Of a stretch of 64,000 nucleotides of DNA, positions 7,796 through 14,932 are shown one piece after another. Every line of letters begins with the position of its first letter. Position 1 is the stretch's first letter. The stretch is from Salinicoccus kekensis (GTDB lineage Bacteria; Bacillota; Bacilli; Staphylococcales; Salinicoccaceae): assembly GCF_900220995.1 (NCBI RefSeq), contig NZ_OBQF01000002.1, positions 186,001 through 250,000 on the forward strand, read 5' to 3'. Below the pieces are notes generated by a model, which made no database searches, was not told the DNA's origin, and saw only the letters and a program-made list of their open reading frames with translations. Both the position numbers and the translations under genes were made by a program.

Positions 7796-9178
7796 TTATT
7801 CGACTGCACGGTCCGGTATGACGAACTTCGCACACAGGAAGCCGATGATGATCGCAACGACGTTCAGGCCGAATGCAATCATTGCCGCTGTTGAAACGTC
7901 CATCGCGCCTTCAAGCGCCGTGTACAGCGAGATGATGATCGCAAGACCAAAGGCTGCACCAAGCGTGGAAGCCATCTTGAATATCGCAGAAGCCACGCCG
8001 ACCTTCTCAGGCGGTGTCGTGGATACTGCCGTATCCAGTGCAGGTGTTGCGAAGAATCCGATGCCGATGCCGAACAGCGCGAAGCCGATCAGACAGCTGA
8101 TGAGGTATGCAGTGTCACCCAGGAATGTGAGCGACAGCAGTATCACACCCACAGCGAGGATCAGCGGTGAAACCACGATGGCACGTTTCGCGCCGTACTT
8201 CTTGATGCTCCTCTCACCGACACGTATCGTGAAGAGGATCAGCACCACGTAAGGCAGTGTGATCAGCCCCGACATGAACGGTGTGAGTTCCAGTTCCGAC
8301 TGCGTGTAAATGTTGAACAGGGCGATCGAGCCGACCGTCGTGTTCAGCAGGAAGTTTGCTGTGACCGTGCCGATATACGCTTTATTGGAGAAGATCGAGA
8401 AATCGATGAACGGTTCCTTGATGCGTCTTTCCACAAAGTAGAATGCAATGGAAGCGACGATCGTGATGACTATAAGGGCAATTGAAATGCCGCTCGTCCA
8501 GCCGAGCTCCTCACCCTGCGTGATGAATATGCTGAGCGCACTCATGATGATGATGAATATGAAGAGGCCCAGATAGTCGAATCTTGATGACTCGACCTTC
8601 GTGGTCTTCACTTCCTTCAGATCCTTAAGTAAAAACAGTGCTAGCACGGACAGTGCGATGGATATGATGAAAATCCACTGCCATGAAATGAATGTCGCGA
8701 TCGTCCCGGCGAATAAGGATGCAAATCCTGTACCCCCAAAAGCACCGATCGACCAGTAACTGAGTGCACTTCTGCGCCTGTCACCGGTGAATATCGTATT
8801 GATGATTGAAATCGTCGCCGGCATGAGCATTGCAGCCGAGAACCCCTGCACGATACGCCCGATGATCAAGAGCGCCGGGTTTGCCGTGATGATGATCAAA
8901 AGCGAACCGATGATGCTCAAAATGATACCCGCATAAGTGACCTTCACCTTGCCGATATTGTCCGATACGTTACCCGCCGCCACCATGAAGATACCGGTGA
9001 TCAGTGACGTCAGACTGATCGATAAGTTGATGATGCCCGCACTCGCGCCGGAATAAGTCTCCTGTACATGCGGCCCGATGTTTAAAAATGCCTGGGCGAA
9101 CAGCCAGTAAGTAATGATGGATAAAACGATACCGAGTATGATCAGGTTCCCTGAACGGTACGTCTGCTTCTCCTCCAT
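7796..9178 (-). CDS. DHA2-family (14-span) MFS drug transporter
   Basis: At 460 residues with about fourteen hydrophobic spans this fits the DHA2/EmrB-QacA efflux class. Visible signatures include AAGNVSDNIGKVKVTYAGI in the loop between spans 2 and 3 and GRIVQGFSAAMLMPATISII, the motif C-like helix of proton antiporters. It has its own CTGGAGG ribosome binding site and a terminator just downstream, so it is a single-gene unit. The likely role is proton-driven export of amphipathic compounds across the cytoplasmic membrane; SdrM/NorB-like pumps of staphylococci are comparable. Substrate not determinable. Confidence 0.85.
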   Translation of the reverse strand: MEEKQTYRSGNLIILGIVLSIITYWLFAQAFLNIGPHVQETYSGASAGIINLSISLTSLITGIFMVAAGNVSDNIGKVKVTYAGIILSIIGSLLIIITANPALLIIGRIVQGFSAAMLMPATISIINTIFTGDRRRSALSYWSIGAFGGTGFASLFAGTIATFISWQWIFIISIALSVLALFLLKDLKEVKTTKVESSRFDYLGLFIFIIIMSALSIFITQGEELGWTSGISIALIVITIVASIAFYFVERRIKEPFIDFSIFSNKAYIGTVTANFLLNTTVGSIALFNIYTQSELELTPFMSGLITLPYVVLILFTIRVGERSIKKYGAKRAIVVSPLILAVGVILLSLTFLGDTAYLISCLIGFALFGIGIGFFATPALDTAVSTTPPEKVGVASAIFKMASTLGAAFGLAIIISLYTALEGAMDVSTAAMIAFGLNVVAIIIGFLCAKFVIPDRAVE

Positions 9179-9283
9179 TTGATAACCTCCAGTGGAATCT
9201 TGTTTTTATGAATGCATCGTCCATTCTAACATGTTTCTTTTTTCACAAATAGATTAAAATAATGTCCATTCAGCGAAGTTTCA

Positions 9284-10021
9284 TTATTTTTTCAAGTCAT
9301 CCTTCACCGGTATGGTGATGAATCCCCTGTCCACAGTGCCGAAAGTCTCTTCAGCCGCGATGCCTTTATGGATGGCATACATGCCGAATGCGCAAAGGAA
9401 CGCATCCACTTTATCCTCCAGATGCTTCAGGGATTTCACAGTGACGGCCTCACTGACCGATAATCCAGGGTCTGAAATCACACCTTCCCTCGTTTCGAGC
9501 TTATTAAACCTTTCCAATAAACGTCCCATTTCAAGGACCGTCTCTTCGGCAGTCGCTTTTGGTTTACGCTTGTATTTCACAGGAGCAATTTCCGGGAACA
9601 GCCCTGCGATGATGCCGGTCGGGAACGTCTCCACGATACTTGATCCATCATGGCTGAACCCGATCCGGATATCCGGCATCGCGTCCTGAATCGTGTGCAT
9701 GAACGTCTCGCCCCGGATTTCACCGAACACCTTCAGGAAATAATTCCTGTTGGCGTTGAAGGCACGGAGCCTGTGCCCGTTGATCTTTGCGCGCATCATC
9801 TCGCCTTCTGCCCCGCGTGAACCCCCGTCATTGTTGACGACGAGCGGCGCATCGACGGCGATGATCATGTCCCCGTCATGATGCAGTTTTATGATTTCGA
9901 GGAGCTCTTTATTCGTATAAACTTTCGCGTCCAGGTGCACGACGCGCCCTTCATCATCGATTATACAGATGCCCGTCTCATTCTTATACGTCCACGCAAG
10001 GTCGATTCCGACATATTTCAT
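9284..10021 (-). CDS. DUF429 family protein (predicted RNase H-fold)
   Basis: The protein begins KYVGIDLAWTYKNETG, the acidic first-strand motif of DUF429, and continues with IIAVDAPLV, a second acidic strand, then GETFMHTIQDAMPD and SSIVETFPTG, all typical of this family. Members are predicted to have an RNase H-like fold and possible nuclease or nucleotidyl activity, but no biochemical role is established. The length of 245 residues is normal. The start is ATG 10021 with AAAGG about ten bases ahead. It lies just downstream of the short DUF1413-like gene on the same strand with a hairpin between them. Confidence 0.75.
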   Translation of the reverse strand: MKYVGIDLAWTYKNETGICIIDDEGRVVHLDAKVYTNKELLEIIKLHHDGDMIIAVDAPLVVNNDGGSRGAEGEMMRAKINGHRLRAFNANRNYFLKVFGEIRGETFMHTIQDAMPDIRIGFSHDGSSIVETFPTGIIAGLFPEIAPVKYKRKPKATAEETVLEMGRLLERFNKLETREGVISDPGLSVSEAVTVKSLKHLEDKVDAFLCAFGMYAIHKGIAAEETFGTVDRGFITIPVKDDLKK

Positions 10022-10044
10022 TATATATACCAGCCTTTATAATT

Positions 10045-10067
10045 AAGAATAAGGGGGCATGCCCCCT
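10045..10067 (-). terminator. Hairpin terminator after the DUF1413-like gene
   Basis: The perfect palindrome GGGGGCATGCCCCC is followed on the minus strand by TTATTCTTAATT. It lies between two co-directional genes and should at least attenuate read-through into the DUF429 gene. Confidence 0.65.
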
Positions 10068-10075
10068 CTTCCAGT

Positions 10076-10315
10076 CTACCCTATCTTCTTGTACTGCTGC
10101 TGGTGGGAGGGCGTCTTCCCAAGGACTTCAACGGATTTTTTGCCGCCCGCCTTTTCCAGGAATGCACGGCCGAGGGCAGTCCTCACCTCGGTCGGCAGCC
10201 TGTTCCATTTATAACCCTTGAACAGATCTTTTAGAATAAAAACTTCTCCGTCCTTCAGCTGCTTCGTCTCCTGCCAGGCTTTCTTCAGCAGTTTATTCTC
10301 ATCTTTTTTCGCCAT
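10076..10315 (-). CDS. Small basic protein, DUF1413-like (79 aa)
   Basis: A lysine-rich N-terminus (MAKKDENKLLKKAWQETKQL) leads into the compact segment FILKDLFKGYKWNRLPTEVR, then LGRAFLEKAGG. The phrase F.LKDLF..Y.W..L....R..LGR.F is the pattern I associate with DUF1413, whose function is unknown. ATG 10315 is preferred to the TTG at 10336 because GGAGG stands eight bases ahead. The protein is small and positively charged, so nucleic-acid binding is possible but not shown. A GC-rich hairpin separates it from the DUF429 gene downstream. Confidence 0.65.
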   Translation of the reverse strand: MAKKDENKLLKKAWQETKQLKDGEVFILKDLFKGYKWNRLPTEVRTALGRAFLEKAGGKKSVEVLGKTPSHQQQYKKIG

Positions 10316-10521
10316 CTCTTCAGCCTCCAATCTCAATTACAAATATATACCCTGTTTGTTCACCTTATTAACTATAACAGCGTTCCACCGGGCAGACCAG
10401 ACCCCACTTGGCCGACGGACATGCAAAATAAAATCTTCGAATTCCGTAATTTCATGATTTCACCTTGTTTCTACGGGGTAGAGAGTTACTAGTGAATATC
10501 AATTGTTAATGGAGTGGTGTG

Positions 10522-10941
10522 ATGGAGAGGTTTTTAATGCTGGTTGTGATCGGCACAATTTCAGGGGTCATTCTGGCTGCGGCCATGAAGCTTGTAAGGA
10601 TAGTGACAGGCAACAAAGCAGACATACTGCTTTACAATATGGACTACATCCCCGGCCTCAAGCAATGGGCGGATAAGAAAATCACCGGCCTGATCTTTCA
10701 TTATGTGACGTGCATCGTGAGCGCGGTCGTTTTATTTTACCTCCTCATTCCTTTTGAGCTTGAATATGCGATATGGCCGTACATCTTTGTATTTTCCCTC
10801 GGCGGCGGCATCCTGTACTTCCTGAGTGCCCTGACCCCGACGCCGCCCGATCATGAGGACTGGATCTCCTGGTTCAACTGGACGGCGAGCCATGCGTTTT
10901 TCGGCTTTTCGGTCGGCGTGCTCATATTCTGGTTCATTTAA
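10522..10941 (+). CDS. Conserved four-span membrane protein
   Basis: The protein of 139 residues has four hydrophobic spans (about 4-24, 57-78, 87-107 and 120-138). A soluble loop, TGNKADILLYNMDYIPGLKQ, follows span 1, and a loop with a PTPPDHEDW motif precedes the last span. YqhR-like proteins of Bacilli have a similar layout, but the match is by impression only. ATG 10522 has GGAG seven bases ahead; GTG at 10519 is the alternative. It is a single plus-strand gene convergent with the VLRF1 gene. Function unknown. Confidence 0.65.
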   Translation: MERFLMLVVIGTISGVILAAAMKLVRIVTGNKADILLYNMDYIPGLKQWADKKITGLIFHYVTCIVSAVVLFYLLIPFELEYAIWPYIFVFSLGGGILYFLSALTPTPPDHEDWISWFNWTASHAFFGFSVGVLIFWFI

Positions 10942-10945
10942 AATA

Positions 10946-10978
10946 TAAAACAGGCATCCGGATGGAATGCCTGTTTTG
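10946..10978. terminator. Bidirectional terminator
   Basis: The stem AAAACAGGCAT/ATGCCTGTTTT has T-tracts at both ends and serves the convergent membrane-protein and VLRF1 genes, whose coding regions are only 42 nt apart. Confidence 0.85.
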
Positions 10979-10983
10979 CACTT

Positions 10984-11775
10984 TTAAACCAATTCTTCAT
11001 ACACTTCCGCAACGATTTCGTGGCTTGGTTTCATGCCGATGTTCTTCGGCAGTACACCTTTAAGGTGCGCTGAAGCCATATGATCCTCAAGGTCGCGGAC
11101 ATTTTCATTGTTGCCGACAAGGTATGCACATTCAAGCCCCCGGTCCTTGATTTCCTTGCCGAGGCGCGGGGCCAGATTCTTATACCAGCGGCTTTTATTT
11201 TCCTCGAAGCGCTGCTGGAAATCATCCTGTCCCGAGCTCCTCGATCCGGGCGGCGTGTCACCCCCGTAATCCAGCCAATCTTCACGGTTCAGATCCCAGC
11301 TGTAGGCGAACTCGTCCTTGATCGACCCGAGCTCCGTTTCAATAAACCGCACGTCCTGCTGCTGCAGCACTATGATCCCCGTGTTCGGATACCTCTGGAC
11401 CAGTTCCTGCAGCTGCTGCACCGCCGGTGCTTTATCCCAGTGCATCGTCGTCGTCACCGGAACCTGCAGGATCATTTCCTCCCACAGCTTCTCATCAGCC
11501 GATGTGAAAATGACGAGCCCCTTCTGCAGATCCCTCTGCAGTTCACCGACACGGTCCTCCACGTTCTTGAGCAGTTTCTTCAACGCCTTTTTCTCCGCTT
11601 CCGGTGCTGCGTTATCTGCATGGTACTTCAGATCCTTGATCTCATTCTTCAGATGGATTTTCCACTCACCGTTGTTCAGATCCGGATTGCTCGCATCCGT
11701 ATGCAGATACAAAGTCAGTACGCCGATGTCGTCCTCAATACCGTTGATACGTTTGATATCTTTTCTTACAGACAT
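10984..11775 (-). CDS. VLRF1-type archaeo-eukaryotic release-factor-like protein
   Basis: The 263-residue sequence matches the bacterial aeRF1 (VLRF1/baeRF) group: an N-terminal segment GVLTLYLHTDASNPDLNNG, a middle strand region GLVIFTSADEKLWEE, a central RF1-like domain with GIIVLQQQDVRFIETELG, and a C-terminal L7Ae/pelota-like region (CAYLVGNNENVRDLEDHM). Relatives of eukaryotic Vms1/ANKZF1 hydrolyse peptidyl-tRNA on stalled ribosomes; the bacterial role is not well defined. It has a strong AGAGGAGG site and stands alone between a bidirectional terminator and tenA. Family assignment is fairly sure, function is inferred. Confidence 0.78.
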   Translation of the reverse strand: MSVRKDIKRINGIEDDIGVLTLYLHTDASNPDLNNGEWKIHLKNEIKDLKYHADNAAPEAEKKALKKLLKNVEDRVGELQRDLQKGLVIFTSADEKLWEEMILQVPVTTTMHWDKAPAVQQLQELVQRYPNTGIIVLQQQDVRFIETELGSIKDEFAYSWDLNREDWLDYGGDTPPGSRSSGQDDFQQRFEENKSRWYKNLAPRLGKEIKDRGLECAYLVGNNENVRDLEDHMASAHLKGVLPKNIGMKPSHEIVAEVYEELV

Positions 11776-11858
11776 ATATTTGCCTCCTCTGAAAGATGTT
11801 CATGTATACGCTTTCTACCTATACATAATTCCCTTGAGGCGGAGATTTGAAACATCTG

Positions 11859-12527
11859 TCATTTCTCGGAAAGCCATGTCTCAAACGTATACGACATCTC
11901 CCAGAATGCGAGTTCGTATTCCTTCGCGATGACGAACTGTTCGATGATCTTCTCTTTCTCATCGTCACTTGCCTTTGCCGCAAGGTCATCCAGGAGATCG
12001 ATCATTTCCTCAGTCGACTCCTGGAACCAATCGCTTGCATACATATTGATCCAGTTCCGGTAAATTTCAGTGTCCGGGGCTGCATCCGCGTACTTTTTGC
12101 CGATATCCGCATACAGCCAGTAGCACGGCAGTATTGCCGAAACAATCTGGGCGAGGCTGCCTGAAAGCGATGCCCTGTACAGGTGTGACGTGTACGCATA
12201 AGCCGTCGGTGCAGGTTTAAAGTCTTTCATATCTGCATCCGTGATGTTCAGAATTTCCGCATGTTCCTTATGGACCGTGAGTTCCGCTTCAGCCGTATTC
12301 TTCGCCTTTTCCGAGAGGCTCGCCGACACTTGAAAATCATCCGCATGTGCAGCAGCAAAGGCATGGATCTTACCGTAATGCTTCAAATAATAAATATCCT
12401 GCATGATATAGTTCTTGAACGTCTGAAGCGGCAGATCCCCCTCGACAATTCCTTTTACGAACGGATGGTTCAGGCTCTGCTCCCAGCTGTCCTTCGTCTT
12501 TTCCCGCAACATTACTGAAAAACGCAT
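11859..12527 (-). CDS. tenA: Aminopyrimidine aminohydrolase / thiaminase II TenA
   Basis: The 222-residue all-helical protein shows the TenA landmarks: NHPFVKGIVEGDLPLQTFKN near the N-terminus, the YIMQDIYYLKHYG helix, the catalytic cysteine in AILPCYWLYADIG and the C-terminal ELAFWEMSY segment with its glutamate. TenA hydrolyses amino-HMP during salvage of degraded thiamine in the cytosol. ATG 12527 is preferred to the longer frame (12575) because AGGAGG stands ahead of it. The gene is expressed alone behind a TPP riboswitch, and its ribosome binding site lies within a potential hairpin. Downstream of it there are no other thiamine genes. Confidence 0.93.
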   Translation of the reverse strand: MRFSVMLREKTKDSWEQSLNHPFVKGIVEGDLPLQTFKNYIMQDIYYLKHYGKIHAFAAAHADDFQVSASLSEKAKNTAEAELTVHKEHAEILNITDADMKDFKPAPTAYAYTSHLYRASLSGSLAQIVSAILPCYWLYADIGKKYADAAPDTEIYRNWINMYASDWFQESTEEMIDLLDDLAAKASDDEKEKIIEQFVIAKEYELAFWEMSYTFETWLSEK

Positions 12528-12535
12528 AAAAAAAT

Positions 12536-12567
12536 TCCTCCTGTTGATGATATTCACAACGGAGGAG
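12536..12567 (-). promoter_or_regulatory. Shine-Dalgarno-sequestering hairpin of the tenA leader
   Basis: On the minus strand TCCTCCGTTG can pair with CAACAGGAGGA, which holds the tenA Shine-Dalgarno sequence. The stem is 10 bp with one bulged A and a loop of about 10 nt. Placed directly after the TPP aptamer it is a natural translational expression platform: TPP bound, ribosome site closed. The switching partner is inferred. Confidence 0.7.
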
Positions 12568-12609
12568 AGGGACATGCCCTTATATTAAATCGTTCATAAT
12601 AATCGGCGA

Positions 12610-12690
12610 TTTCCACTTCCCTCCGCTGGTATTAACCAGATCAGGTTCAAAGGGTACTTCTCAAGCCGTAAAGGCTGCCCCCAGCTGAAA
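12610..12690 (-). promoter_or_regulatory. TPP (THI-element) riboswitch
   Basis: On the minus strand the aptamer core is plain: GGGGGCAGCC, then CTTGAGAAGTACCCTTTGAA, CCTGATCTGGTTAATACCAG and CGGAGGGAAG. These match the conserved TPP aptamer (CUGAGA-ACCC-GAACCUGAUCUGG-AAUACCAGCG-AGGGAA). It precedes tenA by about 80 nt and no intrinsic terminator lies between, pointing to translational control. Confidence 0.95.
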
Positions 12691-12746
12691 CATATTCGGT
12701 TATACTGCCAATATACATGAGTCAGGCGGATACTTCAACGACCTGC

Positions 12747-12992
12747 TCACTTCTTCTCCCGATTCGTCGTCTTGTACTTTTCACCTTCACTGTCATAAGT
12801 GATCCACTCACCGACCGGTTCTCCTTCTTCAAAATGCCCTGAGCGTTTGATGGTGCCATCCGTCCGGTACCATTCCCAGTAGCCGTCCGGCTGGCCATCG
12901 ACGATTTTCCCCTTCGACCAGATCGAGTTGCCGTCTGCATGGTACTTGATCGTGTAGCCGTCGATCACTTCAGACTTCTTCTTTTTGACCAT
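12747..12992 (-). CDS. Small MORN-like (YwqK-type) repeat protein
   Basis: The 81-residue protein consists of short beta-hairpin repeats of the MORN-variant type: GNSIWSKGKIVDGQPDGYWE, WYRTDGTIKRSGHFEEGEPV and GEWITYDSEGEK. Such repeats occur in YwqK-like proteins, some annotated as antitoxins, but no toxin lies beside it. It has no signal peptide. GTGATGAACC ahead of ATG 12992 gives a modest ribosome site, and the gene follows the GNAT gene by 15 nt on the same strand, so they probably share a transcript with rlmD. Function unknown. Confidence 0.75.
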   Translation of the reverse strand: MVKKKKSEVIDGYTIKYHADGNSIWSKGKIVDGQPDGYWEWYRTDGTIKRSGHFEEGEPVGEWITYDSEGEKYKTTNREKK

Positions 12993-13007
12993 GGTTCATC
13001 ACCCGCT

Positions 13008-13547
13008 TCATAATCTCTTGCCGAAGAATATATCCGGTCTGCCCCGGCCGTTCGCATCCGGCAGGACACCGATGATCTTATAGCCCATCTTCAAATAAAA
13101 CCCCGCCTGATGCGTGCCCGGATTGAATTCCGCAAGTTTTGACGGCAGGTCGTCATACAGGTCCGCATCTGCCAACGATGTCTCGCCTTCTTCACTCTCA
13201 TCATCCGCACCGAGCCAGATGGTGAGGCCGCCCTGCCGCTTCGCTTCTTCTTCCAGTGCTTCAACGATTGTTCGTCCGATGCCTTTCCCCTGCCGATCCT
13301 CCCGGACGGCGAGCGGATGCAGCCCAAAGACATTGCCGTCGTATCCAGGCGCAAGAATGCCACCCCAGCCGATGACTTCGTCCCCTGCCACAGCAGCGAG
13401 CAGCGTATTTTCAGGGACAAGCAGTTCTTCTATTTCTTCCATGGCGTCTTTGAACGTCGGATAACCGATGTTTAATGTGTTGGTCAAAATCTCTGCAGCC
13501 TGGTTCAGCTGAGCTTCATCAAGCTTTGACATATCGATGATTTTCAT
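13008..13547 (-). CDS. GNAT-family N-acetyltransferase
   Basis: The central core carries the acetyl-CoA pyrophosphate-binding motif VREDRQGKGIGRTIVEALEE and the preceding strand VFGLHPLAV; the C-terminal strand holds AGFYLKMGYKIIGVLPDANG. This is a soluble acyltransferase of unknown acceptor. The frame stays open to 13697 over the end of rlmD, but ATG 13547 begins the natural N-terminus (MKIIDMSKLDEAQ). It starts nine bases after the rlmD stop codon, which suggests translational coupling. An acidic insert (DESEEGETSLADADLYDDLP) is unusual for GNAT proteins and may reflect a high-salt cytosol. Confidence 0.88.
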   Translation of the reverse strand: MKIIDMSKLDEAQLNQAAEILTNTLNIGYPTFKDAMEEIEELLVPENTLLAAVAGDEVIGWGGILAPGYDGNVFGLHPLAVREDRQGKGIGRTIVEALEEEAKRQGGLTIWLGADDESEEGETSLADADLYDDLPSKLAEFNPGTHQAGFYLKMGYKIIGVLPDANGRGRPDIFFGKRL

Positions 13548-13555
13548 ACAGTCAT

Positions 13556-14920
13556 CTACTCGCTTTTCGTCAGCACGGTCACCGCTTCTATATGGTTCGT
13601 CTGCGGGAACAGGTCGACGGGTGTGACGGGACTGACTTCGTAGCCGCCCTGACCGCTCAGTATCTTCAAGTCGCGCTGCAGCGTGCTCGGGTTGCATGAG
13701 ATATAGACGATTTTTTCAGGAGATACGTCGATCAGGCTTTGAAGGAAGTCTTCGTGGCAGCCTTTCCTCGGCGGGTCGACGAAAACGACATCCGGCTGGA
13801 CGCCGTCGGCGACGAGACGCTTCATCACTTCTTCGGACTTGCCGAGGTGATACTCGGCATTCTTGATGCCGTTCAGCTGCGCATTCTCCCGCGCATCTTC
13901 GACCGCGGAGTCGACGACTTCAATGCCGATGAGTTTCTTCACATGGTCCGCTGCGACCTGGCCGATGGTGCCGATGCCGCAGTATGTGTCGACGATGGTC
14001 TCATCGCCTTTAAGATCCGCAAGCTTCAATGCCTCGGTATATAGTTTTTCAGTCTGTTCATGGTTCACCTGATAGAACGAGCGGGCACGGATCTTGAACT
14101 TTTTGCCGAGCAGCTCGTCGGTGATGTATTCACTGCCGTGGAGCACTTTCGTCTCGGAACCGTAGATCACATTGGTCTTGTCCATATTGAAGTTCTGTAC
14201 GACGCTTGTAATCATCGGGAATTTTTCAGTGAGGATCTGGATGATGCCGCTGAACGGATTTTTACGGCCGTTCGTGATGAAGCCCACTTGCACTTCGGAA
14301 TCATCATGATTCGAACGGATGATCAGATGGCGCAGCAGGCCTTTATGCTTATGTTCATCGTAAATGGAGATCTCGAACGTCGTAAGGAGTTCCCGCACTT
14401 CATTCATGATGTCGTTATGGATATCCTTTTGGATGTAGCAGTGCTTGATGTCGATCACATCATGGCTCCTCGGCCTGTAGAGCCCGATTCTGATTTCGCC
14501 GTCCACTTTCTGGACGGGCATCTGTGACTTGTTCCGGTAATAAAGCGGCTGTTCCATGCCGATCGTGTCATGGATGTTGACGCCGAGGCGGGCCTGGCGG
14601 TTGATGTCCGCTTCAACCGCCCCTTTCTTGAATCCTTTCTGTTCGGCATAGCTCAAAGGCTGGATCTGGCAGCCGCCGCACTGGTAATAGTATTCGCATG
14701 GCGGGATGATGCGTTCATTGGATGGTTCAATCACCTTGATCATCCTGCCGAAACCGAACTTTTTATTCGTCTTGATCACTTTGAATTCTATTTTTTCATC
14801 TTTCAATACATCCTGTATGAAGACCGGATAACCGTCGATTTTCACCACGCCGAGTCCCTGATGGGTGTAGTCCTCGACCGTACTTGTATAATAACTGTTC
14901 TTCGTCACGGGTTGCGTCAT
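13556..14920 (-). CDS. rlmD: 23S rRNA (uracil-5-)-methyltransferase RlmD/RlmCD
   Basis: The protein has an N-terminal TRAM domain (DYTHQGLGVVKIDGYPVFIQ), an iron-sulfur cysteine motif (CEYYYQCGGCQIQ with an upstream partner), a SAM-binding loop (VDTYCGIGTIGQ), FVDPPRKGC and the catalytic cysteine motif YISCNPSTLQRDL. Length 454 is normal. Members methylate U1939 and/or U747 of 23S rRNA using SAM. In staphylococci this gene follows gatB and dgkB; here a metallophosphatase lies between dgkB and rlmD. The start has GAGGG ahead. One of the surest calls in the region. Confidence 0.95.
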   Translation of the reverse strand: MTQPVTKNSYYTSTVEDYTHQGLGVVKIDGYPVFIQDVLKDEKIEFKVIKTNKKFGFGRMIKVIEPSNERIIPPCEYYYQCGGCQIQPLSYAEQKGFKKGAVEADINRQARLGVNIHDTIGMEQPLYYRNKSQMPVQKVDGEIRIGLYRPRSHDVIDIKHCYIQKDIHNDIMNEVRELLTTFEISIYDEHKHKGLLRHLIIRSNHDDSEVQVGFITNGRKNPFSGIIQILTEKFPMITSVVQNFNMDKTNVIYGSETKVLHGSEYITDELLGKKFKIRARSFYQVNHEQTEKLYTEALKLADLKGDETIVDTYCGIGTIGQVAADHVKKLIGIEVVDSAVEDARENAQLNGIKNAEYHLGKSEEVMKRLVADGVQPDVVFVDPPRKGCHEDFLQSLIDVSPEKIVYISCNPSTLQRDLKILSGQGGYEVSPVTPVDLFPQTNHIEAVTVLTKSE

Positions 14921-14932
14921 TTATTATCCCTC

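Noticed and set aside
10440-10500. Sigma-B type promoter (GTTTCTACGGGGTAG) before the four-span protein
   Set aside because: The two boxes are far too close for a sigma-B promoter.
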